From: Micromonospora sp. MA102 | Lineage (GTDB): Bacteria > Actinomycetota > Actinomycetes > Mycobacteriales > Micromonosporaceae | Assembly: GCF_025460765.1 (NCBI RefSeq) | Contig: NZ_JAMWEG010000003.1 | Coordinates: 496,001 to 560,000, forward strand | Direction of reading: 5' to 3' | DNA: 64,000 bases | Part shown: in pieces, positions 48,234 to 55,963 of the stretch | Layout of the letters: the number at the start of each line of letters is the position of its first letter | Position numbering within the stretch: the first letter of the stretch is position 1 | Position numbers and translations under genes: made by a program | The notes under the pieces: model-generated | What the model saw: the letters and a program-made list of their open reading frames with translations, nothing else | Told to the model about the DNA's origin: nothing | The model's database searches: none

Positions 48234-51200
48234 TCAGTCGCGGTGGTGCCGGCCGGTACGCAGCGACCGGGCGTCGTCCGCGTTGTCGTCCGAGGCGAGC
48301 CCGGCGACCCAGTCGACGTACTCCTCGTCCTGGGCGGCGAGCGGTTCGGCTTCGCGGTCGACCTCGCCCGGCTCGGCACCCTTGCCGCGGTTACGTCGGA
48401 ACAGGCTGCGCCGGGCCTTGGACTTCCCGCCGGCCGCCTCGGGGTCCGCGCCGGCCCCGGACCCGTCGGCGTGCCGGCCGCCGGATGCGCCGCCGGTCGC
48501 CTCCGGGACCGGACCGTCCCAGGCCGGAAGGACCGGGCTGGCGACCTCCGGGGCCCGGTCGGTGGCGCCGCCGGCCTCGGGGCCGGTGGTCTTCGGGAGC
48601 CGGCCCGTGGTCTCCGGGGCCGGACCGCTGGAGTCGGTGTCCGCCGGGACCGGGCCGGTGGGGGCGGTGGTGTCCGGGGTCCGGGGGGTGGGCGGCGGGG
48701 CGGTCGGGCCGGCGGGGCGGGCGCTGGCGAGGGCTTCCCAGCCGGTGCTCCGGCCCAGGTCGGGCAGGGCCCGGTGCCGGGGACGTGGCGCCGGCTCGGG
48801 CCGGGCGGGGCCGGCAGCCGGGGCGCCCTCGGCGCCGGCGTCCCGACCGGCGGCCGGGCCGTCCGGTGCTGCCGGCTGCGTGCCACCGCGCGGGGTGACC
48901 GGCCAGTTCGCGGCGGGCGCGACCGGCCAGGCCGGCCGGACGTTGCCCGGGGTCACGTCCTCGAAGATCGGGATCCGCGGCCGGGGTGACGCCGGGGGCT
49001 CGGGCAGGTCGGCCGGCACCGGCTCCGGGTCGAAGAAGAAGCTCCGCCGCTCGCCTGCGGCCGGCGTGCCGCCGCCGCTCGGGTTCGCCTCCGCCGGTGC
49101 CGGCGCCCCCGGCACGTCCGCGGGCCGCGCCGTCCCGGGCTCCTCGGCGCCGGTCGACGGGGTCTGCGCGGTGGTGGCCGGGATGCCTTCGGCCGGCGTG
49201 GAGGGGTGGTCGGGCCCGCTTCCGGCCGGCTCGGCGGCGGTGCCGTCCCGCCTGCTTCCGGCTCGCGCGGAGGTGCCGTCCACCGTGGCGGTGACCGGCG
49301 CAGCCGTGGTGTCCGCGGTGGTCGCGGTCGGCTCGGTGGTGCTGGCGGGTGCGGTGGTCGGGGTCGGCTCGGGCGCCTGGTCCGGGGCCGTCCGGGTGGT
49401 ACGCGGCTTGCGGGTGCGCTTCGCGCGGCCGGCCGGAGCCGGCGCGGCCGTTGTGGAATCACTCGCCTCGGCCGCTGCCGCCGTGCCGGGGGCGCCCGCC
49501 AGGGTGGCATCGTCCGCCGATCGGGCCGCCGACGGAGCGTCGTCCGCCGGTCGGGCCACTGGCCGAGCGTCGTCCGCCGGCCGGGCCGGCGAGGGCGTGT
49601 CGTCCGCCGAGCGGGGCGTGGGTGTCGAGGAGGCGGCGGCGCGGCTCCGCCTGGATCGCGTCGGCCGCGTCGGAGTGGCCGTCGGCGCCGGCTCGGCGGG
49701 GACGGCCTCGGCCACCTCGGGCTCCGCCGCCGCTTCCGTCCGGTCCAGCGCCGGACGCGGCGCGACGGCCGAGGATTCGGTCCGGCCCGTGGTCCTCGTG
49801 GCCGCCGGGAGCACCGGCTCCGCCGTCGGCCCGGGAGGCGTGACCGGTTCCGCTGCGACGGCCGGTGCCTCGGTCCGGCCGGTGGCCCTCGTGCCCTCGG
49901 TGTGCGCTGCCGCCGGGAAGGCGGGCTCCGCCGGCGGGGTGGGACGCGTGACCGGCTCCGGTCCCGCCGGCGGGGTCGGGCGGCCGGCGGCGAGCACGTC
50001 GATGGCCGAGGTCCGCCGTCCCGGGGGCGGCGACCCGGGCAGCTTCCCGAGGCTGGTGTCCTCGGACGGCCGGTCCGGACGTGGGAAGTCCGAGCCCTGC
50101 TCCGGGGAGGGGGCGGACGCGGTCGGCTCGTCGAAACCGTGGCCGTCCGAGGTCACCTCGTGGGCCACGCCCGGCGCGACGGCCGCCGTCGCGGACGGTC
50201 CGTCCGGGGCCGGCGCCAAGTGCCGCGCGGCGATCTCGTCGGCCGTGCCGGGCCATGCCGGGGTGCCGGGCGCGACGGCCGGCCTGTCCGCACCGTGCGC
50301 GTCCGGGGCCGGACCGCTCGCCCCGGCGGCGTCGGAGGGAGGTGCCGCGTCGAACCGGTGTCGCATCGAGCCCGGCCGGGTCGCGTCGCGCTCGACGGCG
50401 AAGCCCGGCCCGTGCACCGGTGTCGCCTCGTCCGGGTCCGCCGGCCGCTCGGGGGCGGGACGACCCTGGGGCCGGCGGGTGAGCCCGGCCGGTACGGGTG
50501 CCGGGGTGAGCCCGCCGGCGGCCGGCCAGTCCCAGTGGGCGGGGCTGGGGGCCCCGGCGGGGCGCACGGGCAGCGGGGCGGCGGAAGCCGGGTCGGCCGG
50601 GTTGGGCGGGTCCGGAGTGGCCGGCGACGGCGGCAGGGCCTGGAGGATGTCGGTCGGTTCGATGGCGCCGGGCTCGTCGGCCGTGGTCACCGGTCGGGGC
50701 AGCACCGTGGTGGCGGTCGAGCCGAGCGCTCCGGCGGCGACCGCGATGAGCGCGCCGTAGTAGGGCGCGAGCTGGTAGCGGTCGGCCGCGGTGCCGGGGC
50801 CGGCGGTCAGGTAGGCGAAGGCCAGCAGGACCGGGCCGGCCGCGCCGGCCGCGCCGCCGACCAGCGGCAGGTAGCCGGCCCGGCGGGCCAGCGCGCCGAC
50901 CGCCGCGCCGGCCAGCAGGGCCAGGGTGGGCAGCAGCAGCATGGCCAGGCGCTCGGCCGTGGCCGCATCCAGCCAGGACGGTTCGAGGACACCGAGACGT
51001 ACGGTGGGCAGCGTGCCGGCCGACGCGACCGACGGCGCCACGGAGATCAGGGCGAGCAGCCAGACGGCCGCGGCGGTGAGCGCGATGCTCCAGCCGAACG
51101 GTGGCTTGAGCAGCACGGCGATCGCCGCGCCCGCCCCGACCACCGCGCCGAGGATGGCGCAGATGCCGACCGCCCACACCGGGTCGACGGTGCCGCCGAG

Positions 51201-51536
51201 CTCGGCGGCGCGGGCCGGCTGCATGCAGAGCGGGGCGACCACGATCGCGCCCAGCCCGCTGACGCCGGCGATGGAGAGCAGCTCGGTGGTGCCGGCCGGG
51301 GAGTCGTCCCGGCGGGCGAGGCGTTCGGTGAGGACGGCCCCGGCGACCGTGGCGACCGCGGCGAACCAGCCGACCCAGGCGAGCTGGGCGGGCCACCGGT
51401 TCACCGAGTCGTCGACGAACGCGCCGTCGAGGCGTACGGCGCCGAAGCCGTACGCGATGCCCAGCTGGCCGGCCCCGGCCAGCACGCTCACGCCGAGCGC
51501 CGTGAGCAGCAGCCTGCCCCACGTCCGAAAGGCCAT
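48234..51536 (-). CDS. giant membrane protein with disordered tail
   Basis: A 1100-residue protein of unknown function. Start ATG at 51536 (MAFRTWGRLLLTALG). Residues 1 to about 290 hold roughly eight to ten membrane helices rich in Ala/Gly/Leu. The remaining 800 or so residues are Pro/Ala/Thr/Asp-rich low complexity without hydrophobic segments, ending with a basic patch (RRSLFRRNRGKG) and an acidic C terminus containing EYVDWVAGLASDD. Tandem repeats are visible in DNA (49511-49630). No catalytic motif found. The tail is predicted cytoplasmic; it may be a scaffold, but that is a guess. Confidence 0.7.
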   Translation of the reverse strand: MAFRTWGRLLLTALGVSVLAGAGQLGIAYGFGAVRLDGAFVDDSVNRWPAQLAWVGWFAAVATVAGAVLTERLARRDDSPAGTTELLSIAGVSGLGAIVVAPLCMQPARAAELGGTVDPVWAVGICAILGAVVGAGAAIAVLLKPPFGWSIALTAAAVWLLALISVAPSVASAGTLPTVRLGVLEPSWLDAATAERLAMLLLPTLALLAGAAVGALARRAGYLPLVGGAAGAAGPVLLAFAYLTAGPGTAADRYQLAPYYGALIAVAAGALGSTATTVLPRPVTTADEPGAIEPTDILQALPPSPATPDPPNPADPASAAPLPVRPAGAPSPAHWDWPAAGGLTPAPVPAGLTRRPQGRPAPERPADPDEATPVHGPGFAVERDATRPGSMRHRFDAAPPSDAAGASGPAPDAHGADRPAVAPGTPAWPGTADEIAARHLAPAPDGPSATAAVAPGVAHEVTSDGHGFDEPTASAPSPEQGSDFPRPDRPSEDTSLGKLPGSPPPGRRTSAIDVLAAGRPTPPAGPEPVTRPTPPAEPAFPAAAHTEGTRATGRTEAPAVAAEPVTPPGPTAEPVLPAATRTTGRTESSAVAPRPALDRTEAAAEPEVAEAVPAEPAPTATPTRPTRSRRSRAAASSTPTPRSADDTPSPARPADDARPVARPADDAPSAARSADDATLAGAPGTAAAAEASDSTTAAPAPAGRAKRTRKPRTTRTAPDQAPEPTPTTAPASTTEPTATTADTTAAPVTATVDGTSARAGSRRDGTAAEPAGSGPDHPSTPAEGIPATTAQTPSTGAEEPGTARPADVPGAPAPAEANPSGGGTPAAGERRSFFFDPEPVPADLPEPPASPRPRIPIFEDVTPGNVRPAWPVAPAANWPVTPRGGTQPAAPDGPAAGRDAGAEGAPAAGPARPEPAPRPRHRALPDLGRSTGWEALASARPAGPTAPPPTPRTPDTTAPTGPVPADTDSSGPAPETTGRLPKTTGPEAGGATDRAPEVASPVLPAWDGPVPEATGGASGGRHADGSGAGADPEAAGGKSKARRSLFRRNRGKGAEPGEVDREAEPLAAQDEEYVDWVAGLASDDNADDARSLRTGRHHRD
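49511..49630 (-). repeat. four 30-bp in-frame repeats
   Basis: CGTCCGCCGA/G recurs at 49511, 49541, 49571 and 49601, an exact 30-base period, giving ten-residue units of the type RPADDAPSAA in the tail of the membrane protein. Confidence 0.8.
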
Positions 51537-51611
51537 GTCGGGCACGTTACGGCCCGGTGCACCCGATCGCCACCTTGCCACCCGTGGCGCGGCGAGATGG
51601 CGTCGGCGTGG

Positions 51612-51920
51612 CTACTTCAGCTCGACCAGCCGGGCCAGGTACGTGGTGTCGCCGACGTTGGTCAGCATGTGCACGGCGCCGGGGTCGCGGTAGACCACCC
51701 CGCCGGTCGGCTCGTCGGCGTCGATGGTGGTGCCGTCGATGGTCTGCACCACGTTCTTGGCGCCCTGGACCGCCACCACCAGGTACGGGTGGTCGTGCCG
51801 GTGCAGCGGCTGCCGCTCGCCCGGCTCCAGCCGGATGTGCCAGACGCGTACCCGGTCGTTCTCGAAGACGATCTCCTGGCCCACCGGACCGAGTTCGACG
51901 TCGGCGGAGAGGTCGGTCAT
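51612..51920 (-). CDS. small cupin-domain protein
   Basis: A 102-residue single-domain cupin. Motif 1 is partly present (GERQPLHRHDHPY with H40 and H42; the usual glutamate is not seen). Motif 2 is DPGAVHMLTN with H84. Metal binding is plausible, but the enzyme activity is unknown. The ATG at 51920 overlaps the stop of the oxidoreductase gene by four bases, so the two are translationally coupled. It is last in the minus-strand unit ATPase-LLM-cupin. Confidence 0.85.
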   Translation of the reverse strand: MTDLSADVELGPVGQEIVFENDRVRVWHIRLEPGERQPLHRHDHPYLVVAVQGAKNVVQTIDGTTIDADEPTGGVVYRDPGAVHMLTNVGDTTYLARLVELK

Positions 51921-52867
51921 CGTGGTCCGCCCAGCTGGGGGAGCACCTCGGCGGCGATGAGCTCCACGTGGTCGAGGTCGTCGAAGTCGATCAGCCGCAG
52001 ATGCACCCGGGTGGCCCCGATCGCGGCGAACTCGCCGAGCCGGTCGACGAGCTGAGCGGGGGAGCCGACCACCGGGTCCTCCGGCGGGAGCGCGCTCTTG
52101 ACGTGCAGCGGCGCGGCCCGGCGCTGCGCCTCCGCGTCGGTGCGCCCGATGGCCACCACGATCCCGGCGGAGAGCACGAGCGGCGCCCGTTCCGACGCGG
52201 CGCGGCCGGTCCGGTCGCACGCCTCGCGGACCCGTTCGTACGCGGCGGCCGTGTCGGCGACGGTCTTGAACGGCATGTTGAATTCGTCGGCGTACCGGGC
52301 GGCCAGTTCCGGGGTGCGCTTCGGGCCGCGGCCGCCGACGATCACCGGCGGGCCGGGCTGCTGCACCGGCTTGGGCAGCGCGGGCGCGTCGACCAGCCGG
52401 TAGTGGTCCCCGGTGAAGCTGTAGGTCTCGCCGAGCGGGGTGCGCCACAGCCCGGTGACGATCTCCAGCTGTTCGGCCAGCCGGTCGAACCGCTCGGTGA
52501 CGGCCGGGAACGGGATGCCGTAAGCGGTGTGTTCGCGCTCGAACCAGCCGGCGCCGATGCCCAGCTCGACCCGGCCGCCGCTCATCTGATCGACCTGGGC
52601 GACCATCACGGCCAGCGGCCCGGGCAGCCGGAAGGTGGCCGAGGTGACCAGGGTGCCGAGCCGGATCCGGGAGGTCTCCCGGGCCAGCGCGGCCAGCGTC
52701 AGCCAGGCGTCGGTGGGGCCGGGCAGCCCGGGCTCGTCGCCCATGGCGCGGTAGTGGTCGGCCCGGAAGAAGCCCTCGAAGCCGGTCTCCTCGACCAGCC
52801 GGGCGAACCGGAGCTGGTCGTCGTAGCTCGCACCGCGGTGCGGCTCGGTGAAGACGGACACCCGCAT
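51917..52867 (-). CDS. LLM-class F420/flavin-dependent oxidoreductase
   Basis: A 316-residue TIM-barrel luciferase-like protein. Conserved features are the MRVSVFTEPH start, FRADHY, the RIRLGTLVT strand, the GGRVELGIGAGWFEREH block (near 103-117) and the VIVGGRGPKRTPELAARYAD segment. Such enzymes are F420- or FMN-dependent; F420 is likely in this lineage. The ATG at 52867 follows the ATPase gene by two bases. Its coupling to an NMT1-type ABC importer recalls alkanesulfonate import plus monooxygenase (SsuD-like), but the substrate cannot be read from sequence. Confidence 0.88.
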   Translation of the reverse strand: MRVSVFTEPHRGASYDDQLRFARLVEETGFEGFFRADHYRAMGDEPGLPGPTDAWLTLAALARETSRIRLGTLVTSATFRLPGPLAVMVAQVDQMSGGRVELGIGAGWFEREHTAYGIPFPAVTERFDRLAEQLEIVTGLWRTPLGETYSFTGDHYRLVDAPALPKPVQQPGPPVIVGGRGPKRTPELAARYADEFNMPFKTVADTAAAYERVREACDRTGRAASERAPLVLSAGIVVAIGRTDAEAQRRAAPLHVKSALPPEDPVVGSPAQLVDRLGEFAAIGATRVHLRLIDFDDLDHVELIAAEVLPQLGGPR

Positions 52868-52869
52868 GG

Positions 52870-53655
52870 TCAGACTCCTCCCGCGACGACGCCCTCGGTG
52901 GCGTCGCGCTCCATCAGCAGTTCGTGCAGCTCGGCGCTGATCCGGGCCACCTCGGCCAGGTGCGCGTGGCGGCCCAGGGTGCGGGGCCGGGGCACGGCCA
53001 CCTCGACGACCTCGCGGATCCGGCCGGGGCGCGGGCTGAGCACGACGACCCGGTCGGCGAGCAGCACCGCCTCGTCGATCGAGTGGGTGACGAAGACGAT
53101 TGTCGCCTTCGTCTCCATGTGCACCCGCTGGAGTTCGCCGGAGAGTTCCTCGCGGGTGAGTGCGTCGAGCGCGGAGAAGGGTTCGTCCATGAGCATCACC
53201 CGGGGCTCGCCGATCAGCGAGCGGCAGAGCGAGACCCGCTGCTGCATGCCGCCGGAGAGCTCGTGGGGGAGGCGCTTCTCGAAGCCGCCCAGCCCGGCCA
53301 TCTCCAGCAGTTCGCGGGCCCGGTCGCGGTGCTTGGCCCGGCTCCAGCCGAAGATCTCCACCGGCAGCAGGACGTTGTCCAGAACGGTGCGCCAGGGCAG
53401 CAGCGCGGGCCGCTGGAACAGCATGGCGACGTCCTGGCGGGGCTTCGTGATCGGCGTGCCGGCCACGGTGATCTCGCCCTCGGTGACCGGGAGCAGGCCG
53501 GCGACCATGCGGAGCAGGGTGGACTTGCCGCACCCGGAGCGGCCGAGGACGGCCACGAACTCACCGTCGGCGACGTCGAGGTCGATGCCGCGCAGCGCCT
53601 CGACCCGCCCCGAGCGGCCGTCGAAGGTGCGGGACACCCCGGACAGTCGGATCAT
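52870..53655 (-). CDS. NMT1/SsuB-type ABC transporter ATPase
   Basis: A 261-residue importer ATPase of the nitrate/sulfonate/taurine type. Walker A GRSGCGKST is at 38-46, the Q-loop lies in FQRPALLPW, the signature LSGGMQQR is at 133-140 and Walker B MLMDEPF at 154-160, then the H-loop VTHSIDEA. The ATG at 53655 has AAGGGAG ten bases upstream; a GTG at 53676 is in frame but has no site. It is the only ATPase near the divergent binding protein and permease, so the three likely form one transporter. Confidence 0.88.
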   Translation of the reverse strand: MIRLSGVSRTFDGRSGRVEALRGIDLDVADGEFVAVLGRSGCGKSTLLRMVAGLLPVTEGEITVAGTPITKPRQDVAMLFQRPALLPWRTVLDNVLLPVEIFGWSRAKHRDRARELLEMAGLGGFEKRLPHELSGGMQQRVSLCRSLIGEPRVMLMDEPFSALDALTREELSGELQRVHMETKATIVFVTHSIDEAVLLADRVVVLSPRPGRIREVVEVAVPRPRTLGRHAHLAEVARISAELHELLMERDATEGVVAGGV

Positions 53656-53717
53656 CTCCCGCCGGCTCCCTTCCACAGTCGCTGTCGTGAGCCGGGCTAG
53701 CGTAGCGGGCAGGCGTC

Positions 53718-53746
53718 CTTATAGCACCATCCAGGGTGGACGTCAG
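53718..53746 (-). promoter_or_regulatory. probable promoter of the ATPase-LLM-cupin unit
   Basis: On the minus strand CTGACG (53746-53741), a 17-base spacer and TATAAG (53723-53718). The -35 overlaps a GACGTCAG motif that recurs in the divergent promoter region. Confidence 0.5.
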
Positions 53747-53798
53747 TCTCCTTTCCGTCAGGCACTTTCGTTTCCGTTCCGCAACCCGTACGCCCGCC

Positions 53799-53806
53799 TG
53801 ACGTCA
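53799..53806. promoter_or_regulatory. TGACGTCA palindrome in the divergent region
   Basis: A perfect 8-base palindrome. A related GGACGTCAG lies at 53738-53746, on the other promoter. Candidate operator pair; on the plus strand CTGACG (53798-53803) and TACGCT (53819-53824) form a weak promoter with a short 15-base spacer. Confidence 0.35.
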
Positions 53807-53847
53807 TCGGCCTTCTCGTACGCTGTTGCGCGCGAAGAGTCCCCTCA

Positions 53848-53922
53848 CGACGGTCCCGTCGGCGCCCCCTCCTGCCGACACCGTCGGACCCACGACCCGA
53901 CCGGGCGAACATGCCCTGGTCG
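53848..53922 (+). promoter_or_regulatory. two consecutive hairpins in binding-protein leader
   Basis: Hairpin A: CGACGGT and GTCGGC pair with GCCGAC and ACCGTCG (53848-53886, three-base bulge). Hairpin B: CCGACCGGGC with GCCCTGGTCGG (53897-53922, one bulged T). AAAGGA follows, then ATG-GTG-CAC-TGA (53931-53942), whose stop overlaps the real start. Confidence 0.45.
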
Positions 53923-53941
53923 GAAAGGACATGGTGCACTG

Positions 53942-54970
53942 ATGAGAAGGCTGACCCGTACGGTCGCCGCCGCCGCGCTGTCCACCGCCCTCGCCCTCGT
54001 CGGCGGTTGCAGCAGCGACTCGGACAAGTCGGAGGACGCCAAGGGCGGCAACGGCGCGGCGCTGGAGAAGGTGACCTACCTCACCTCGTTCGGCAACTTC
54101 GGCCGTGACTCCTATGCCTGGGTGGCGAAGGAGAAGGGCTTCTTCAAGGAGGCCGGCTTCGACGTCGACATCAAGCCCGGCCAGGGCACCGGTGGGGTGG
54201 TCCAGGTCGCCGGGGGTCAGGCGGACTTCGCCCCGGTCGACCTGACCGGCGCGATCCTCCTGTACGCCAACGGTCAGGCCAAGGACTTCGTCGCCGTGGC
54301 GGCGATCCAGCAGCGCACCATGGCCGCCATCGCCACGGTCGAGGGCAAGAACATCGCCACTCCGAAGGACCTCGAGGGTAAGAAGCTCGCCGACACCCCC
54401 ACCTCCGTCGTGCGCATGCTCTTCCCGACGTACGCCAAGCTGGCCGGCATCGACGCCAGCAAGGTGACCTGGGTCAACGGTGAGGCGCAGGGTCTCATCG
54501 GCATGCTCGGCTCGGGCGCGGTCGACGGCATCGGCCAGTTCGTGGTCGGCCAGCCCACCATCCAGACGGTGACCAAGAAGACGCCGGTCGTGCTGCCGTA
54601 CAGCAACGTGATGCAGGACCTCTACGGCAACGTGCTGGTCACGTCCAGCAAGATCGCCAAGGAGAAGCCGGAGATGGTCAAGCGCTTCACCACGGCGCTG
54701 CTCAAGGGCCTGGATTACTCGCTGGCCCACCCGGAGGAGGCGGGCGAGATCCTGAAGAAGAACGTGCCGGCCGCCAACCCGGCCGCGGCCGCCGCCGAGC
54801 TCCAGCTGATGGCCGCGTACGTCCGTTCCAACAACTCCGGCACCGCGATCGGCACCGTGGACAACGAACGGGTGGCCAAGACCATCGCCCTGCTCCAGGG
54901 CGCGGGCGCGCTCAAGCAGAATCTCACCCCCGACCAGATCATCGACTTCAACCTCGCGCCGAAGGCCTGA
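53942..54970 (+). CDS. NMT1/SsuA-type ABC substrate-binding lipoprotein
   Basis: Extracytoplasmic binding lipoprotein. It has 342 residues with a lipoprotein signal: basic MRRLTR, a hydrophobic stretch and lipobox LVGGC with C23 acylated. The mature part has the NMT1/ThiY/SsuA fold features (FFKEAGFDVDI, GGQADFAPVD, then PKDLEGKKLADTP). Related proteins bind nitrate, sulfonates, taurine or pyrimidine precursors of thiamine. The thi operon nearby makes a thiamine precursor conceivable, but no riboswitch precedes this gene. The permease follows after 100 bases. Confidence 0.88.
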   Translation: MRRLTRTVAAAALSTALALVGGCSSDSDKSEDAKGGNGAALEKVTYLTSFGNFGRDSYAWVAKEKGFFKEAGFDVDIKPGQGTGGVVQVAGGQADFAPVDLTGAILLYANGQAKDFVAVAAIQQRTMAAIATVEGKNIATPKDLEGKKLADTPTSVVRMLFPTYAKLAGIDASKVTWVNGEAQGLIGMLGSGAVDGIGQFVVGQPTIQTVTKKTPVVLPYSNVMQDLYGNVLVTSSKIAKEKPEMVKRFTTALLKGLDYSLAHPEEAGEILKKNVPAANPAAAAAELQLMAAYVRSNNSGTAIGTVDNERVAKTIALLQGAGALKQNLTPDQIIDFNLAPKA

Positions 54971-54990
54971 CCGGTCGGCTCGGGCAACGG

Positions 54991-55027
54991 GGGTGCGGCC
55001 CGCCGGGACACCCGGCGGGGCGCACCC
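54991..55027 (+). terminator. hairpin between binding-protein and permease genes
   Basis: GGGTGCGGCCCGCCGGG pairs with CCCGGCGGGGCGCACCC (one mismatch) around ACA, 20 bases after the stop. Probably lowers permease expression relative to the binding protein. Confidence 0.6.
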
Positions 55028-55071
55028 CCTTCGCGTGCCGGTCGTCGCGCCGGCCGAGAGAGGAGGACACG

Positions 55072-55911
55072 TTGACGCAGTTGACCGGGACCCGCACCGG
55101 GGCGCCGGCACCGGTGGAGCCCGCCACCGCTCCGCGCCGGCTCGTCGTACGCCCGGCGGCGGTGGGCCTGCCGGCGCTCGGGCTGGTCATCGCGGTGGCC
55201 GCCTGGTGGTTGGTCACGTCGGGGCTGCATCTGGTCCACCCGGCCGCGCTGCCCCCGCCGCAGGCGGTGTGGCGTTCGCTGGTCGGCACCACCGACGTGC
55301 TGCTGCCGGCGTTGGGCATCACCACCTGGATGACCCTGCTCGGCTTCCTGCTCTCGTCGCTCGCCGGGGTGCTGATCGGGATGGCGCTGGCCGCGTCCAG
55401 CCGGGTGGAGCGGATGTTCGCCCCGCTGCTCGTGGCGGTCAACGCGGTGCCGAAGATCGCCTTCGGCCCGCTGCTGGTGATCTCGGTGGGCTGGGGGCAG
55501 AAGCCCATCCTGACCATGGTGTTCCTGCTCTGCTTCTTCCCGATCGTGCTCTCCACGGCGACCGGGCTGACCACCACTCCCGCGGACCTGGCCGAGCTGG
55601 GCCGCTCGCTGAACGCGTCCTGGTGGCAGGCGTTCCGGAAGGTCCGCTTCCCGGCCGCGCTGCCGCAGATCTTCGTCGGGTTGAAGGTGGCCATGCCGCT
55701 GGCCGCGATCGGCGGGGTGATCGGGGAGTTCTACTCGGACCGGCCGGGGCTGGGCTACCAGATCCTCCAGTACAACGGCGCCGGCGACACCGCGACCGCG
55801 TGGGCGGCGATCGTGCTGGTGGCGGTGATGAGCATCGTGCTCTACTCGGCCCTCAGCCTGGTCGAGCGCCTGGCCCTGCCGTGGGTCCGCGCCACCACCT
55901 CGGCCCGCTGA
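55072..55911 (+). CDS. ABC transporter permease, SsuC/ThiX type
   Basis: A 279-residue inner-membrane permease with about six helices. The cytoplasmic EAA-type loop (LAELGRSLNASWWQAFRKVRFPAALPQ, near 178-204) that docks the ATPase is clear. The TTG at 55072 lies five bases after AGGAGG. It is downstream of the binding lipoprotein; the matching ATPase is encoded divergently at 52870-53655. Substrate unknown. Confidence 0.9.
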   Translation: MTQLTGTRTGAPAPVEPATAPRRLVVRPAAVGLPALGLVIAVAAWWLVTSGLHLVHPAALPPPQAVWRSLVGTTDVLLPALGITTWMTLLGFLLSSLAGVLIGMALAASSRVERMFAPLLVAVNAVPKIAFGPLLVISVGWGQKPILTMVFLLCFFPIVLSTATGLTTTPADLAELGRSLNASWWQAFRKVRFPAALPQIFVGLKVAMPLAAIGGVIGEFYSDRPGLGYQILQYNGAGDTATAWAAIVLVAVMSIVLYSALSLVERLALPWVRATTSAR

Positions 55912-55918
55912 CGGCTGC

Positions 55919-55952
55919 TCCCGGCAGGAGGCGTCTCCGCCTCCTGCCGGGA
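55919..55952. terminator. bidirectional terminator
   Basis: A perfect 15-bp stem TCCCGGCAGGAGGCG with loop TCTC, between two convergent genes. Confidence 0.8.
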
Positions 55953-55963
55953 AGCCGCCGCGA

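Noticed and set aside
49511-49630. Possible CRISPR-like repeat array
   Set aside because: The 30-bp period is gapless and in frame with a coding sequence; there are no unique spacers.
48283-50760. An 825-codon plus-strand frame opposite the giant membrane protein
   Set aside because: Both strands are low complexity here, but only the minus frame has a membrane domain with a normal start and a continuous N-terminal signal-like helix.
51557-53941. A plus-strand extension upstream of the NMT1 binding protein
   Set aside because: It is antisense to the cupin, LLM and ATPase genes; the lipoprotein signal begins at 53942.
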